From contig CBDICR010000007.1 in NCBI GenBank assembly GCA_965277425.1, forward strand, positions 310,001 to 374,000: DNA of 64,000 nucleotides. Reading direction: 5' to 3'. This stretch comes from Poindextera sp965277425 (GTDB lineage: Bacteria; Pseudomonadota; Alphaproteobacteria; Caulobacterales; Caulobacteraceae). Numbering within the stretch: the stretch's first letter is position 1; each line of letters starts with the position of its first letter. Below the pieces are notes generated by a model that saw only the letters and a program-made list of their open reading frames with translations, was not told the DNA's origin and did no database searches. Positions 8,663-17,170 of this stretch are shown here, in pieces. The position numbers and the translations under genes were made by a program.

Positions 8663-9904
8663 ATGTCGAGCGGGAGCTTCACCTCATTCAGGGTCGTGTT
8701 GGCGATCCTGGCCGCCGGATGGCTGACAGGCTGCGTGGCGGTGGGCATCGTGGACACCAGCGCCGGCACGATCGACCACAGCGTCGGCAGGGCTCGCAAC
8801 AACAGCATCCTGCTGAACATCGTCCGCGCCAGCCGCTATGAGCCGCTCTACTTCTACTCGGTCAGCCGCGTCAGCGGCGGCGGCACCGCCGATCTGAAGC
8901 TGAGCCTGCCCGCCTTGACCTTCGGGCCGCACCAGACCTCCGCTCAACGCGACTTTACCCTTGGCTACAACGGCTTGAGCGTGCTCGACAGCCAGCAGAC
9001 CGGAAGCTTCGACGTCGCGATCCTGGAATCGAAGGATTTCTACGAGGGGATGCTCCAGCCTCTGTCCCTGACCGAAATCGGCATCATCCTCCACGAAGGG
9101 TTCTCGCGTGAACTGATCTATCGCCTGGCCGTCGAAACGGTGACGGTCTACGACGCCCAGGGCCTGCATCGCTACGTCAACGATCCGGCCTCGGACACCT
9201 ATGGCGGCTTCGAGCTGTTCTTCGACGCCGCCTTGAGCCATGGCGTGACGGTGGAGAGCTTCGAGACGCCGGCGCCCTCGCCGCGGGCGGGCGAAGGCGG
9301 ACTGCAGGCGAGCGACGACCGGCCGCGTACGATCACGACCAGCCGGCTCTGTTTCGATCCGGCCCTGGTGACCAACCCGGCGGACCTGCAAGACGCCGCG
9401 GCGACCGGCAACGAATGCGGAGAGCGTCCGCCGCCCGCCGCGGGCGCGACCCAGTCGTCGCAGGACGATCTGCGCGCGACCTATCTGGCGTGCGCGGCAG
9501 AGGCCAGCCAGCCAAGGGCGAAGTCCGGCCAGACCCTGTCCGTCGCGACGCAAAACCGGGTCTGCGCCCATCTCGGCGGCCGCATCTTCGCCGTCGAGCT
9601 CAGCACCCGCTCGCTGTTCGGGATCTATTCCTATCTGGGCGGCTTGCTACGCCAGAACCGCGTCGTGCAGCTTGGCGGATTGGGCGCCGACGTGGAGCCT
9701 CGCACGACCGGTCCGCTGCTGGTCGTCAACCTCGACAACCGCGGTCCGTGCTTCGCCAAGGCCGCGCTTGAGAAGACCTATTGCATCCCCGAAGACGGGG
9801 CGGAAAACCTGAAAGAGGTGTTCAGCCTGCTCAACGCGCTGCAGGCGGTGAAGACCTCGCCGGGCGATCTGCCGATCACCCCGGCGGTGCGCATCGAGCA
9901 GTAG
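8663..9904 (+). CDS. Predicted outer-membrane or periplasmic lipoprotein, unknown function
   Basis: A 413-residue protein with a lipoprotein signal: hydrophobic VVLAILAAGW and lipobox LTGC with Cys24. The mature part has no domain I recognise; it includes NNSILLNIVRASRYEPLYFY, GFELFFDAALSHGV, a low-complexity Pro/Ala linker with several Cys residues, and a C-terminal TGPLLVVNLDNRG segment. It is divergent from the TIR-like membrane protein, with 139 bp between starts, and is followed 22 bp later by the patatin-like gene, so those two probably form an operon. It could tether or inhibit the phospholipase, but that is speculation. Confidence 0.75.
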   Translation: MSSGSFTSFRVVLAILAAGWLTGCVAVGIVDTSAGTIDHSVGRARNNSILLNIVRASRYEPLYFYSVSRVSGGGTADLKLSLPALTFGPHQTSAQRDFTLGYNGLSVLDSQQTGSFDVAILESKDFYEGMLQPLSLTEIGIILHEGFSRELIYRLAVETVTVYDAQGLHRYVNDPASDTYGGFELFFDAALSHGVTVESFETPAPSPRAGEGGLQASDDRPRTITTSRLCFDPALVTNPADLQDAAATGNECGERPPPAAGATQSSQDDLRATYLACAAEASQPRAKSGQTLSVATQNRVCAHLGGRIFAVELSTRSLFGIYSYLGGLLRQNRVVQLGGLGADVEPRTTGPLLVVNLDNRGPCFAKAALEKTYCIPEDGAENLKEVFSLLNALQAVKTSPGDLPITPAVRIEQ

Positions 9905-9926
9905 GCTCCCGTGTGAGGATGCGAAT

Positions 9927-11114
9927 GTGACGCCATGGCCCGACCGGCTGTTCGAGCCCGGCCCCAAACGCATACTGGCCATCGACGGCGGCGGCGTGCG
10001 CGGGGCGGTGGCGATCGGCCTGCTCAAGCGTCTGGAGGCGGTGCTGCGCCAGCGCCACGGTCGTCCCGACATGGTGCTGTCGGACTATTTCGACCTGATC
10101 GGCGGGGTTTCGGTTGGGGCGCTGATCGCCGCCGGGCTCGCATTGGGCCGGGAGACCGAGGCGATCGAAGCTCGTTTTCGGGGGCTCGGTTCCAGGCTGT
10201 TCCACGGCGGCCTGCCGCGCATTCCCCTGGTCCAGACCCGCTTCGATCCCGCGCGCCTGAAGCGTCTGATCGCCGAGGAGTTCGGCGAGGTCACGCTTGG
10301 CGACGCCCCCTGGAAGACCGGCTTCGCCGCGATAGCCAAACGGGTCGACACCGGAAGCAGCTGGCTTCTCAGCAATTCGCCGCACGCCAAGTACTGGGAC
10401 GGCGCCAGGGCGGGCGGTGCGCCCTCGGCCAACATCCCCAATCGCGACTATCGTCTGGGCGCGGTGGTGAACGCCAGCGCCGCGGCCCCCTTCTATTTCG
10501 ACCTCGTCACCATCGAGATCGCCCAAGGGGTCAGCGGCGTCTTTTTCGACGGCGCCATGACCGCCCACGGCAATCCATCGCTGCAGTTGGCCATCACCGC
10601 CCTGGTGCCCGCCTATGGGCTGGGCTGGAAGGCCGGCGCGGACAATCTTCTGATCGTCTCGGTCGGCGCCGGTGCGCCGCGACCGCGCAAGCCCGCCTGG
10701 GCGCACCGGTCGAGCCCGGCGATCTTGAAGGCCCTGCACGCCCTGGTGTCGATGGCCTACGACACGAGCGAGCTGGCCATCACCACCCTGCAGTGGCTGG
10801 GCCGCGCGCCCCAGCCGTGGCGCATCAACAGCGAGATCGGCGGCGTGGAGAGCGGTCCGCCGGAGGGGTTTGCGCCCATGTGGACGGTCCTGCGTTATGA
10901 CGCGCCGCTGGAGCGCGACTGGCTTGAGGCGAACCTTGGGGCGCCGATCACCTCGAAAATGGAGGCGCGTCTGCAACGGATGGACGACCAGCGGCTGATC
11001 CCGATGCTGCTGAATATCGGGAGCCTGGCCGGCGAACGGCAGATCCTGCCCGAGCATTTTCCCGAAAGTTTCGCGCCAGCCCGCGATCGCGGCGCGGCAG
11101 CGGCACAGAATTGA
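9927..11114 (+). CDS. Patatin-like phospholipase
   Basis: A 395-residue patatin-family lipid acyl hydrolase. The oxyanion-hole motif DGGGVRG is at residues 20-26, the nucleophile elbow GVSVG at 60-64 (Ser62), and the catalytic Asp in FFDGA (Asp208), so the Ser-Asp dyad is complete. No signal peptide is visible, so it should act from the cytoplasm on membrane lipids. The start is the GTG at 9927, preceded by GAGG at a suitable distance. Patatin enzymes are effectors in some nucleotide-signalling defence systems (CapV type), but no cyclase is present nearby; housekeeping lipid turnover is the main alternative. Confidence 0.85.
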   Translation: MTPWPDRLFEPGPKRILAIDGGGVRGAVAIGLLKRLEAVLRQRHGRPDMVLSDYFDLIGGVSVGALIAAGLALGRETEAIEARFRGLGSRLFHGGLPRIPLVQTRFDPARLKRLIAEEFGEVTLGDAPWKTGFAAIAKRVDTGSSWLLSNSPHAKYWDGARAGGAPSANIPNRDYRLGAVVNASAAAPFYFDLVTIEIAQGVSGVFFDGAMTAHGNPSLQLAITALVPAYGLGWKAGADNLLIVSVGAGAPRPRKPAWAHRSSPAILKALHALVSMAYDTSELAITTLQWLGRAPQPWRINSEIGGVESGPPEGFAPMWTVLRYDAPLERDWLEANLGAPITSKMEARLQRMDDQRLIPMLLNIGSLAGERQILPEHFPESFAPARDRGAAAAQN

Positions 11115-11321
11115 AATAAGCCCGCATCACCACTCTGCTAACGTGGCCGTCGGCCCCGGCTTCCCTCGTCTTGCAGAGGCCGACGTCACGTCCCGTTTTT
11201 CGACCGGGCGGCCCTGGCGTTCGCGCCTTCGCCGCCTATCTCTAGTCTGGCTCGCCCGAGTATGGCGGCCGCCACATGACCGTCGGCCTTAATTGACCCT
11301 CGGCCTCTCAGGGAGGTCCAG

Positions 11322-11852
11322 ATGAAAACCCTTTTCGCCGCGCTTGCCAGCGTTTCACTCCTGACCGCGCCGATGGCGCTTGGCCCGACGCCGGCGTTGG
11401 CGCAGCACAGTCACGGCGGCGGCGGCAGCGGCTTCTCGGGCGGTTCCCACGCCGGATTCTCCAGCGGTGGCTATCACGGCGGCGGTTTCCACGACGGGGG
11501 CTATGGTCACGGCGGTTTCGGTCACGGGGGTTACGGTCATGGCGGTTATGGCCGCGGCGGCTATGGCTACGGTTTCGCGGGGGCGGCGTTCGGGCTGTTC
11601 CTCGGCGCGGCGATCGCCGATTCCTGGTATTACGGCTATCCCGACTATTATGACTATTACGGTCCCTACGGCGTGGCCGGCCCCTATCCCTACGACTACG
11701 GCTATGACGACGCCCCGCCGCCGGGCGCTTATGGCGGGCCGCCGCCAGCGCAATATCAAACCCCGCCGTCGGGCCAGGCCCAGCAGGGCCAGGCCTGCGG
11801 ATCGTGGTCGTGGAACCCGGCTCAGTCCAAGTACAACTGGGTTCCCTGCTAG
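11322..11852 (+). CDS. Secreted Gly/His/Tyr-rich protein
   Basis: A 176-residue exported protein. A signal peptide covers about residues 1-28 (MKTLFAALASVSLLTA, cleavage probably after ALA). The mature N-terminus is a Gly-His repeat tract built on units such as GHGGYGHGG, followed by one hydrophobic patch FAGAAFGLFLGAAIAD, then a Tyr/Pro-rich stretch. The C-terminal module CGSWSWNPAQSKYNWVPC has two cysteines that could form a disulfide. The histidine content could bind metals. GGGAGG lies 8 bp before the ATG. Function is unknown. Confidence 0.75.
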   Translation: MKTLFAALASVSLLTAPMALGPTPALAQHSHGGGGSGFSGGSHAGFSSGGYHGGGFHDGGYGHGGFGHGGYGHGGYGRGGYGYGFAGAAFGLFLGAAIADSWYYGYPDYYDYYGPYGVAGPYPYDYGYDDAPPPGAYGGPPPAQYQTPPSGQAQQGQACGSWSWNPAQSKYNWVPC

Positions 11853-11880
11853 GCAGGCCTCATTCTAGGCGGGCCTCATT
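11849..11880. repeat. 16-bp tandem duplication at two convergent gene ends
   Basis: CTAGGCAGGCCTCATT (11849-11864) is followed directly by CTAGGCGGGCCTCATT (11865-11880), with 15 of 16 positions identical. The first copy contains the stop codon of the Gly-rich gene and the second contains the stop of the opposite-strand gene. This looks like a local slippage duplication. Confidence 0.8.
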
Positions 11881-12259
11881 GATCCGATTGATCGCCGTTG
11901 GCCGGTGAGGTCTCGCGGTCGAAGGTCACCTGCTGCTCGGGCGTGAGCCGGTTGTAGAAGGTTGTCACCGCTTCGCCCTGATGGCGGAAATCGGCCATGT
12001 CCTGCGCCATGGTCGCGTCGATCAGCGCGATGCGCCGCGGCGTCGACAACTGCGGCAGCAAGCGTTGCGTGGCCTGGCGCCGCGCGGCGCTCTGCGGATC
12101 CTGCGCGATGGCGGTGGTATAGGCGCCCCAGGCCTGTTCCTGGCTGGCGGTCAGGTGCAGCGCGTCATGCAGGTGGGTGAGCCTCTCCGGCGGCGACTGG
12201 GCCGACGCGCACGAAGTCAGCACGAGACCAAGACAAAACCCTAAAACCATCAATCGCAC
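11876..12259 (-). CDS. Spy/CpxP-like periplasmic lipoprotein
   Basis: A 127-residue protein with a signal peptide and lipobox-like LTSC (MVLGFCLGLVLTSC). The mature part is helical and carries two LTxxQ-type motifs, LHLTASQEQAW and RLTPEQQVTF, the mark of the Spy/CpxP/LTXXQ family of periplasmic stress chaperones. A GTG at 12259 has an AAAGG tract before it; an ATG at 12250 is an alternative. It is convergent with the Gly-rich gene. The fold family is likely; the client or signal is unknown. Confidence 0.75.
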   Translation of the reverse strand: MRLMVLGFCLGLVLTSCASAQSPPERLTHLHDALHLTASQEQAWGAYTTAIAQDPQSAARRQATQRLLPQLSTPRRIALIDATMAQDMADFRHQGEAVTTFYNRLTPEQQVTFDRETSPANGDQSDQ

Positions 12260-12338
12260 GGAAAGACCTTTCTACGCTCGGCCCCCGGCCTATTTGCACC
12301 GCCGCGGCCGGTTCGCGCAACGGCCGGCGTGAATTCAA

Positions 12339-13130
12339 TCAGGCCGCGTCGTCCAGATTGAGCTCGAACACCACCGGCACGTGGTCCGACGGCTTTTCCC
12401 AGCCGCGCACGTCGCGGTGGATGGTGACGCCGGCGAGCCGGTCGGCGGCTTGCGGCGAGAGCAGGGCGTGGTCGATGCGGATGCCGTGGTTCCGCGGCCA
12501 GGCGCCCGCCTGATAGTCCCAGAAGGTGTAGCCGCCGGGCGCGCCGTCCGCCTCCATATAGGCCTCGGTCAGGCCGAGGTATTTCAGCGCCCGGAAGGCC
12601 GCGCGGGTCTCGGGCTGGAAGAGGGCGTCGCCGGCCCAGGCTGCGGGATTGTCGGCGTCCTGCGGCTCGGGGATGACATTGTAGTCGCCGGTCAGCACCA
12701 GCCGCTCTTCGAGCGCCAGCAGCGTGCGGGCATGGGCGTTCAGCCGCGCCATCCAGGCCAGCTTGTAGGCGAACTTCTCCGTGCCGACCGGATTGCCGTT
12801 GGGCAGGTAGATGGAGGCGACGCGCACCGGCTTGGCGCCCGAGACAACGGCATCGAGATAGCGGGCGTGATCGTCGCCATCGTCGCCGGGCAGGCCCTTG
12901 CGGACGTCCTCCAGCGGCGTCTTCGACAGCATGGCCACGCCATTATAGGTCTTCTGCCCATGGACGGCGACGTTGTAGCCCAGCCGTTCGAAGGCTTCGG
13001 CGGGGAACTTCTCGTCGACGCACTTGATCTCCTGCAGGCAGGCGACGTCCGGCCTGGCCTCTTCGAACCATTTGAGGACGGTCTCCAGGCGGGCGTTGAC
13101 CGAGTTGACGTTCCAGGTGGCGATGCGCAT
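12339..13130 (-). CDS. xth: Exodeoxyribonuclease III
   Basis: A 263-residue member of the EEP (exonuclease-endonuclease-phosphatase) family that acts as an AP endonuclease and 3'-5' exonuclease in base-excision repair. The catalytic motifs are present: MRIATWNVNSVNAR, CLQEIKC (metal-binding Glu), the LTGDYNVIP block (Asp/Asn) and the C-terminal RIDHALLS and SDHVPV (His). The ATG at 13130 gives the standard N-terminus; a longer frame to 13376 is not supported by homology. Confidence 0.93.
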   Translation of the reverse strand: MRIATWNVNSVNARLETVLKWFEEARPDVACLQEIKCVDEKFPAEAFERLGYNVAVHGQKTYNGVAMLSKTPLEDVRKGLPGDDGDDHARYLDAVVSGAKPVRVASIYLPNGNPVGTEKFAYKLAWMARLNAHARTLLALEERLVLTGDYNVIPEPQDADNPAAWAGDALFQPETRAAFRALKYLGLTEAYMEADGAPGGYTFWDYQAGAWPRNHGIRIDHALLSPQAADRLAGVTIHRDVRGWEKPSDHVPVVFELNLDDAA

Positions 13131-13360
13131 GGCCGTCAGCCTAGCCGCAGCGGCCGGCCGGATGAAGCCGCAACTGCGGCGCTGCGCCGTCGAACGCCCT
13201 CGGCGAGGCGTCAAGCGCCGGCAAATGCGGATTAATCCGGCGCCGTCCGGGCCTGTGGATGAATTCTTTATGACCGGCTTGAGCCCGGCGCTGGACCGAT
13301 CAGAATGGCTCGTCGCCGATCGACCAGCGATCGGCGCCTGGCTTTGTTGGAGACGCGACC

Positions 13361-13960
13361 ATGGCCGCAGCCGCAACCGATCTCTTTGCGATGAAATGGA
13401 CCAGCCCCACCCAGGCGGCGCTAACCTGGGTCGATATGGCCGAAAAAGGCTGCAAGGCCTGGACCGAGGCCTGCCTGCAGATCGTCACCACCTTCAGCGC
13501 CGCCGCGCAGACCCAGGCCAAGGTTTTGGCCTCCCTGAAGACGCCCGCCGTCATGGCCCCGGAGACCGTGGTCGAGGCGGTCATGGCGCCGGTATTGGCG
13601 GCGCCGGCGGTCATGGAGGAGGCCCTGTCCGCCAAGGTCGCGGCGGTATCGGAAATGATCCAGGCCGCGCCGTCGCCGGCCGAGGTCATGTCGCAAAGCG
13701 TTGAGGCCCTGCCGACGCCGGCTGAGGCGGTCGCCGAAGCCGTCGAAATGACCCCCGCCCTGGCGGAGATCGCGCCGGAAATGGTGGCGACGGCGAAGGA
13801 GGCCGCGGCTGTCATTGCTTCGGCGGCCAAGACCGCTCCGGTCGCCAAGGCGCCGCCGCCAGTCGTCAAGCCCGTCCCGGCCGCCAAACCTGTCGCCAAG
13901 GCCGCGCCAGGCAAGACGGTTGTGGCCAAGGCCGCCAAGCCGGTTCCGCTGCCGGAATAG
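13361..13960 (+). CDS. Ala/Pro-rich protein, phasin-like with a basic tail
   Basis: A 199-residue protein. The N-terminal 60 residues (SPTQAALTWVDMAEKGCKAW, then TFSAAAQTQAKVL) form an amphipathic helical region resembling phasins of polyhydroxyalkanoate granules. The remainder is Ala/Pro/Val-rich and ends in a Lys-Ala-Pro tail of repeated VAKA, PVAK and AAKPV units, reminiscent of PhaF or histone-H1-like tails. It is divergent from xth with a 230-bp gap. The gene is probably real because of its start region and codon pattern; the phasin assignment is tentative. Confidence 0.6.
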   Translation: MAAAATDLFAMKWTSPTQAALTWVDMAEKGCKAWTEACLQIVTTFSAAAQTQAKVLASLKTPAVMAPETVVEAVMAPVLAAPAVMEEALSAKVAAVSEMIQAAPSPAEVMSQSVEALPTPAEAVAEAVEMTPALAEIAPEMVATAKEAAAVIASAAKTAPVAKAPPPVVKPVPAAKPVAKAAPGKTVVAKAAKPVPLPE

Positions 13961-14062
13961 GGGAGGCGCAGGCGGGCGCCTGAGCCCCGCGCCCTTGACG
14001 CCGCCGTCCGCGGCGCGCCAGAACCCCGCCCTCCGCCGCTTGGGGCGGGCGAGCGGTGAACC

Positions 14063-15595
14063 ATGGCGTCCCGGCAGGCCGTTCTCGGCATGGATCAGGG
14101 CAGTTTCTTCTACGGCTCGGCCAAGGTGTTCGCCGGGGTCAGCTTCCTGCTGGACGACGCCAAGACCGCGCTGGTCGGTGAGAACGGCGCCGGCAAGTCG
14201 ACCCTGCTCAAATGCCTCTCGGGCGAACTGGAGCTGAACCGGGGCAAGCTGATCAAGTCGCGCAACCTGCGCGTCGGCGCTCTGCCGCAGGATACCCCGC
14301 CCGGTCTCGTCGACCTGACCGTCCGCCAAGTGCTTCAGCGCGCGCTGGAAAGGGGCGGAGCCGGCGACGAGGACTGGCGCATCGACGTGCTGCTGGATGA
14401 GATCGGCGTCGCGCCCGAGATCGCCGACCAGCGTTTCGGGGCGCTGTCGGGCGGCTGGCAAAGGCTGGTGCTGATCGCCGGCGCCGCGCGGTTGGAAGAC
14501 CCAGACATCCTGGTCCTGGACGAGCCGACCAACCACCTGGACCTGGCCAATATCGCCACGCTCGAGCGCTGGCTGAGCGTCGAGTTCAAGATCCCGATGC
14601 TGATCGTCAGCCACGACCGCGCCTTCCTGAACCGGGTGACCGACCGGACCCTCTTCCTGCGCTCGGACGGCATCCACGCCTTCAAGGCCGGCTTCTCCCA
14701 TGCGCGCGAGGAACTGCTGCGCCGCGACGCCGCCGCGGCCGTGCATCGGAAACTGGAGGAGAAGGAGGTCAAGCGCCTGGAGCAGGCGGCGGCCCGCTAC
14801 AAGGTCTGGGCGGTGAAGAATCCGGCCCTGAACAAGCGCAAGAACGCCATCGAGACCCGCGTCGCTCGCATCGAAGCCGGCAAGACCCAGGTCTATCAGG
14901 TGCGCGAGCGGCGCCTGGAGCTGTCCGACGGCGAGATCGAGGCCAAGGTCGCCTTGCGCATCGCCGACCTGAAGGTGACGACGCCGGACGGCGCGCGCAT
15001 CCTGATCAATATCGAGCGCTTCTCGATCGCGGCCGGCGACAAGGTGGCGCTGCTGGGCGTCAACGGCGCCGGCAAATCGACCCTGCTGACCGCGCTGGCG
15101 GCGGCCTATGATCCGAAACAGCAGCATTACGACGGCCAGGCCGCGGTGCGGTTCAATCCGGCGACGCGGCTGGTCTATTTCGACCAGGCGATGAGCGACC
15201 TGCCGCTGGACGAGTCCATCGTCGATTATCTGGCTTCGATCGACGGGGCGACGCATAAGGACGCAGCGCGCCTCCTGGCCCAGGCCGGCTTCGCCTTCCG
15301 CCGCATCGACGAGGCGATCGGGGTCTTGAGCCACGGCGAACGCGCGCGGCTGGCCTTCCTGCGCATGAAGCTCATGGCGCCCAACCTCTACCTGCTCGAC
15401 GAGCCGACCAACCACCTGGACATCGAAGGCCAGGAGGCGCTGGAGGCCGAGCTGGAAGAGACCGATGTCTCCTGCCTCTTCGTCAGCCACGACCGCTACT
15501 TCACCCGCGCGGCGGCGACCCGGTTCGTCGAGATCCGGAAAGGGAGGCTGGTCGAGGTGGAAGACCCCGACGCCTTCTTCGAGGCGCAGGGGTAG
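14063..15595 (+). CDS. ABC-F family ATPase (Uup/EttA-like)
   Basis: A 510-residue soluble protein with two ABC ATPase domains and no membrane segments. The first domain has Walker A GENGAGKST, signature LSGGWQR and Walker B ILVLDEPTNHLD; the second has GVNGAGKST, signature LSHGERAR and LYLLDEPTNHLD. A charged linker of about residues 220-300 joins them. ABC-F proteins bind the ribosome E site and modulate translation or relieve stalling. It is shorter than typical EttA or Uup, so I do not assign a subfamily. Confidence 0.9.
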   Translation: MASRQAVLGMDQGSFFYGSAKVFAGVSFLLDDAKTALVGENGAGKSTLLKCLSGELELNRGKLIKSRNLRVGALPQDTPPGLVDLTVRQVLQRALERGGAGDEDWRIDVLLDEIGVAPEIADQRFGALSGGWQRLVLIAGAARLEDPDILVLDEPTNHLDLANIATLERWLSVEFKIPMLIVSHDRAFLNRVTDRTLFLRSDGIHAFKAGFSHAREELLRRDAAAAVHRKLEEKEVKRLEQAAARYKVWAVKNPALNKRKNAIETRVARIEAGKTQVYQVRERRLELSDGEIEAKVALRIADLKVTTPDGARILINIERFSIAAGDKVALLGVNGAGKSTLLTALAAAYDPKQQHYDGQAAVRFNPATRLVYFDQAMSDLPLDESIVDYLASIDGATHKDAARLLAQAGFAFRRIDEAIGVLSHGERARLAFLRMKLMAPNLYLLDEPTNHLDIEGQEALEAELEETDVSCLFVSHDRYFTRAAATRFVEIRKGRLVEVEDPDAFFEAQG

Positions 15596-15617
15596 GGAGC
15601 GGAGCCAAATATATGTT

Positions 15618-15812
15618 CCGCTCATCCCCGCGAAAGCGGGGACCCAGGGTTTTTATCTTGAGAGCGAAGTGGAGGTGTGTAGGCCCCAAATTGACCACAA
15701 AGGACACCAAGCACACCAAGAAGAAAGAACTAAGGTCAGCACTGACCCTTGGTGATCTTTGTGTACTTGGTGGTCAAAAAACCTGGGTCCCCGCTTTTGC
15801 GGGGATGAGCGG
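15618..15812. repeat. Palindromic intergenic element, copy A (ACCACnAAG family)
   Basis: Outer arms of about 37 bp (15618-15654 and about 15776-15812) are near-perfect inverted repeats. They contain CCGCTCATCCCCGC and a small hairpin CCCCGCGAAAGCGGGG, followed by ACCCAGG. Inner arms ACCACAAAGGACACCAAG (15694-15711, extended to 15720) and their complement (15748-15774) are also inverted. The whole unit can fold into one long hairpin. It lies directly after the ABC-F gene and 25 bp before the insertion sequence. Confidence 0.85.
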
Positions 15813-15837
15813 GGGGAGGGGGCAGCGGAGGGTACGG

Positions 15838-17147
15838 ACCGGGTAGATGCTCGACAGATTGGACCGGGATGATGGTCGACAGGTGAGGATGGATCGGAGG
15901 GAGGACCTTCGATGCCGTTTCAGGAGACCTGTCGGATGGAGCGTCGAGTTCAGATGCTTTTGGATTGGGAGACGGGGGCGTTCAGCGTCACGGAGTTGAG
16001 CCGCCGCTACGGGGTGAGCCGCGATACGGTCTACCTGTGGACGCTGCGCCGGGCGGGCGGGGCGCCGGACTGGTTCGTGGACCGGTCGCACGCGCCGCTG
16101 AGCCGCCCGCATCGCACGCCCGAGGCGCTGGTCGAGCCGATCCAGGCGATGAAGCGCCGGTTCCCGCATTTCGGCCCGAAGAAGGTGAAGGCGCGGCTGG
16201 AGGTTGAGCAGCCGCGGGTGACGTGGCCGGCGGCTTCGACGATCGGGGCGTATCTGAAGGCAGCGGGTCTGGTGGAGCCCAGGCCCCGCCGGCGCCGGGC
16301 GATCGACCAGGGCCGGGCCTCGATCTGGGCGCAGGCGCCTAACGCGGAATGGGCTTGCGACTTCAAGGGCTGGTTTCGCACCCTCGACGGGACCCGCTGC
16401 GATCCCCTGACCCTGACCGACACCTACAGCCGCTACCTGATCGAGACGAAGATCACCGCCCAGACCGTCGAGGGCGTGCGTCCGGTGTTCGAGCAGGCCT
16501 TCCGGGCGCATGGCCTGCCGCTGGCGATCCGCAGCGACAACGGTGCGCCGTTCGGCTCTTCGGCCGCCGGCGGGCTGACCCGGCTGTCGGCCTGGTGGCT
16601 CAGGCTGGGCGTCCAGCCCCGCTACATCCGACCCGCGTCTCCCCAGGAGAACGGCCGCCACGAGCGCATGCATCGTACGCTCAAGCGCGAGACCGCCCGT
16701 CCGCCGGCCGCCAGCCTGGCTGAGCAGCAGGCCCGCTTCGACGCCTTTCGGACCCACTTCAATCAGGTTCGCCCGCACGAGGCGCTGGGTCAGATCCCGC
16801 CCGCCGATCACTGGTCGCCCTCGCCGCGGGCCTTCCCTGACCGGATCGAAGACCCCTGGTACGATCCCGATCATCAAGTCCGCAGGGTGCGCACCAACGG
16901 CGAGGTCAAGTGGCGCGGCGGCTACGTCTTCGTCAGTGAAGCCCTGGTCGGCGAGATCGTCGGCATCGCCGAGCTCGATCACGGTCTTCACATCGTCCGC
17001 TTCTGCAATATCGACCTCGGCGTCATCGACCACCGTGGAATCTTCCGGCGTTTCGCTCCACTCCGTCATCAGCTCCGCGAAACGCCGGAAGACACAAACA
17101 TTGTGTCGACCATCATCCCGGTCTGAAGTGTCGAGGATCTTCCCGGT
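15838..17147 (+). mobile_element. IS481-type insertion sequence
   Basis: A single transposase gene is flanked by matching inverted ends of about 44 bp. Each end holds two related blocks: an outer ACCGGG[T/A]AGAT[G/C]CTCGACA and an inner ACCGGGATGATGGTCGACA (left inner 15863-15881, right inner complement 17104-17122). The right inner block overlaps the last codons of the transposase. I see no convincing target-site duplication at these boundaries, so the exact termini are uncertain by a few bases. Confidence 0.8.
15912..17126 (+). CDS. IS481-family transposase
   Basis: A 404-residue DDE transposase. Residues 23-44 form a helix-turn-helix (GAFSVTELSRRYGVSRDTVY), a second DNA-binding region follows, and the rve integrase core supplies the catalytic triad: Asp150 in ACDFKGW, Asp209 in RSDNGAPFG and Glu246 in SPQENGRHERMH. 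The gene is full length with no frameshift, so the element could still be active. GGAGGGAGG lies before the ATG at 15912; a second in-frame ATG is at 15948. Confidence 0.92.
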   Translation: MPFQETCRMERRVQMLLDWETGAFSVTELSRRYGVSRDTVYLWTLRRAGGAPDWFVDRSHAPLSRPHRTPEALVEPIQAMKRRFPHFGPKKVKARLEVEQPRVTWPAASTIGAYLKAAGLVEPRPRRRRAIDQGRASIWAQAPNAEWACDFKGWFRTLDGTRCDPLTLTDTYSRYLIETKITAQTVEGVRPVFEQAFRAHGLPLAIRSDNGAPFGSSAAGGLTRLSAWWLRLGVQPRYIRPASPQENGRHERMHRTLKRETARPPAASLAEQQARFDAFRTHFNQVRPHEALGQIPPADHWSPSPRAFPDRIEDPWYDPDHQVRRVRTNGEVKWRGGYVFVSEALVGEIVGIAELDHGLHIVRFCNIDLGVIDHRGIFRRFAPLRHQLRETPEDTNIVSTIIPV

Positions 17148-17170
17148 TGCACAGGAGGCCGCCCGGAACG

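Noticed and set aside
4745..11114. Labelling the patatin/SLOG cluster as CBASS
   Set aside because: No CD-NTase, HORMA or other CBASS signature is present, so only a general resemblance is claimed.
13421..15625. Long minus-strand open frame across the phasin-like and ABC-F genes
   Set aside because: Spans two clear plus-strand genes and has only compositional bias.
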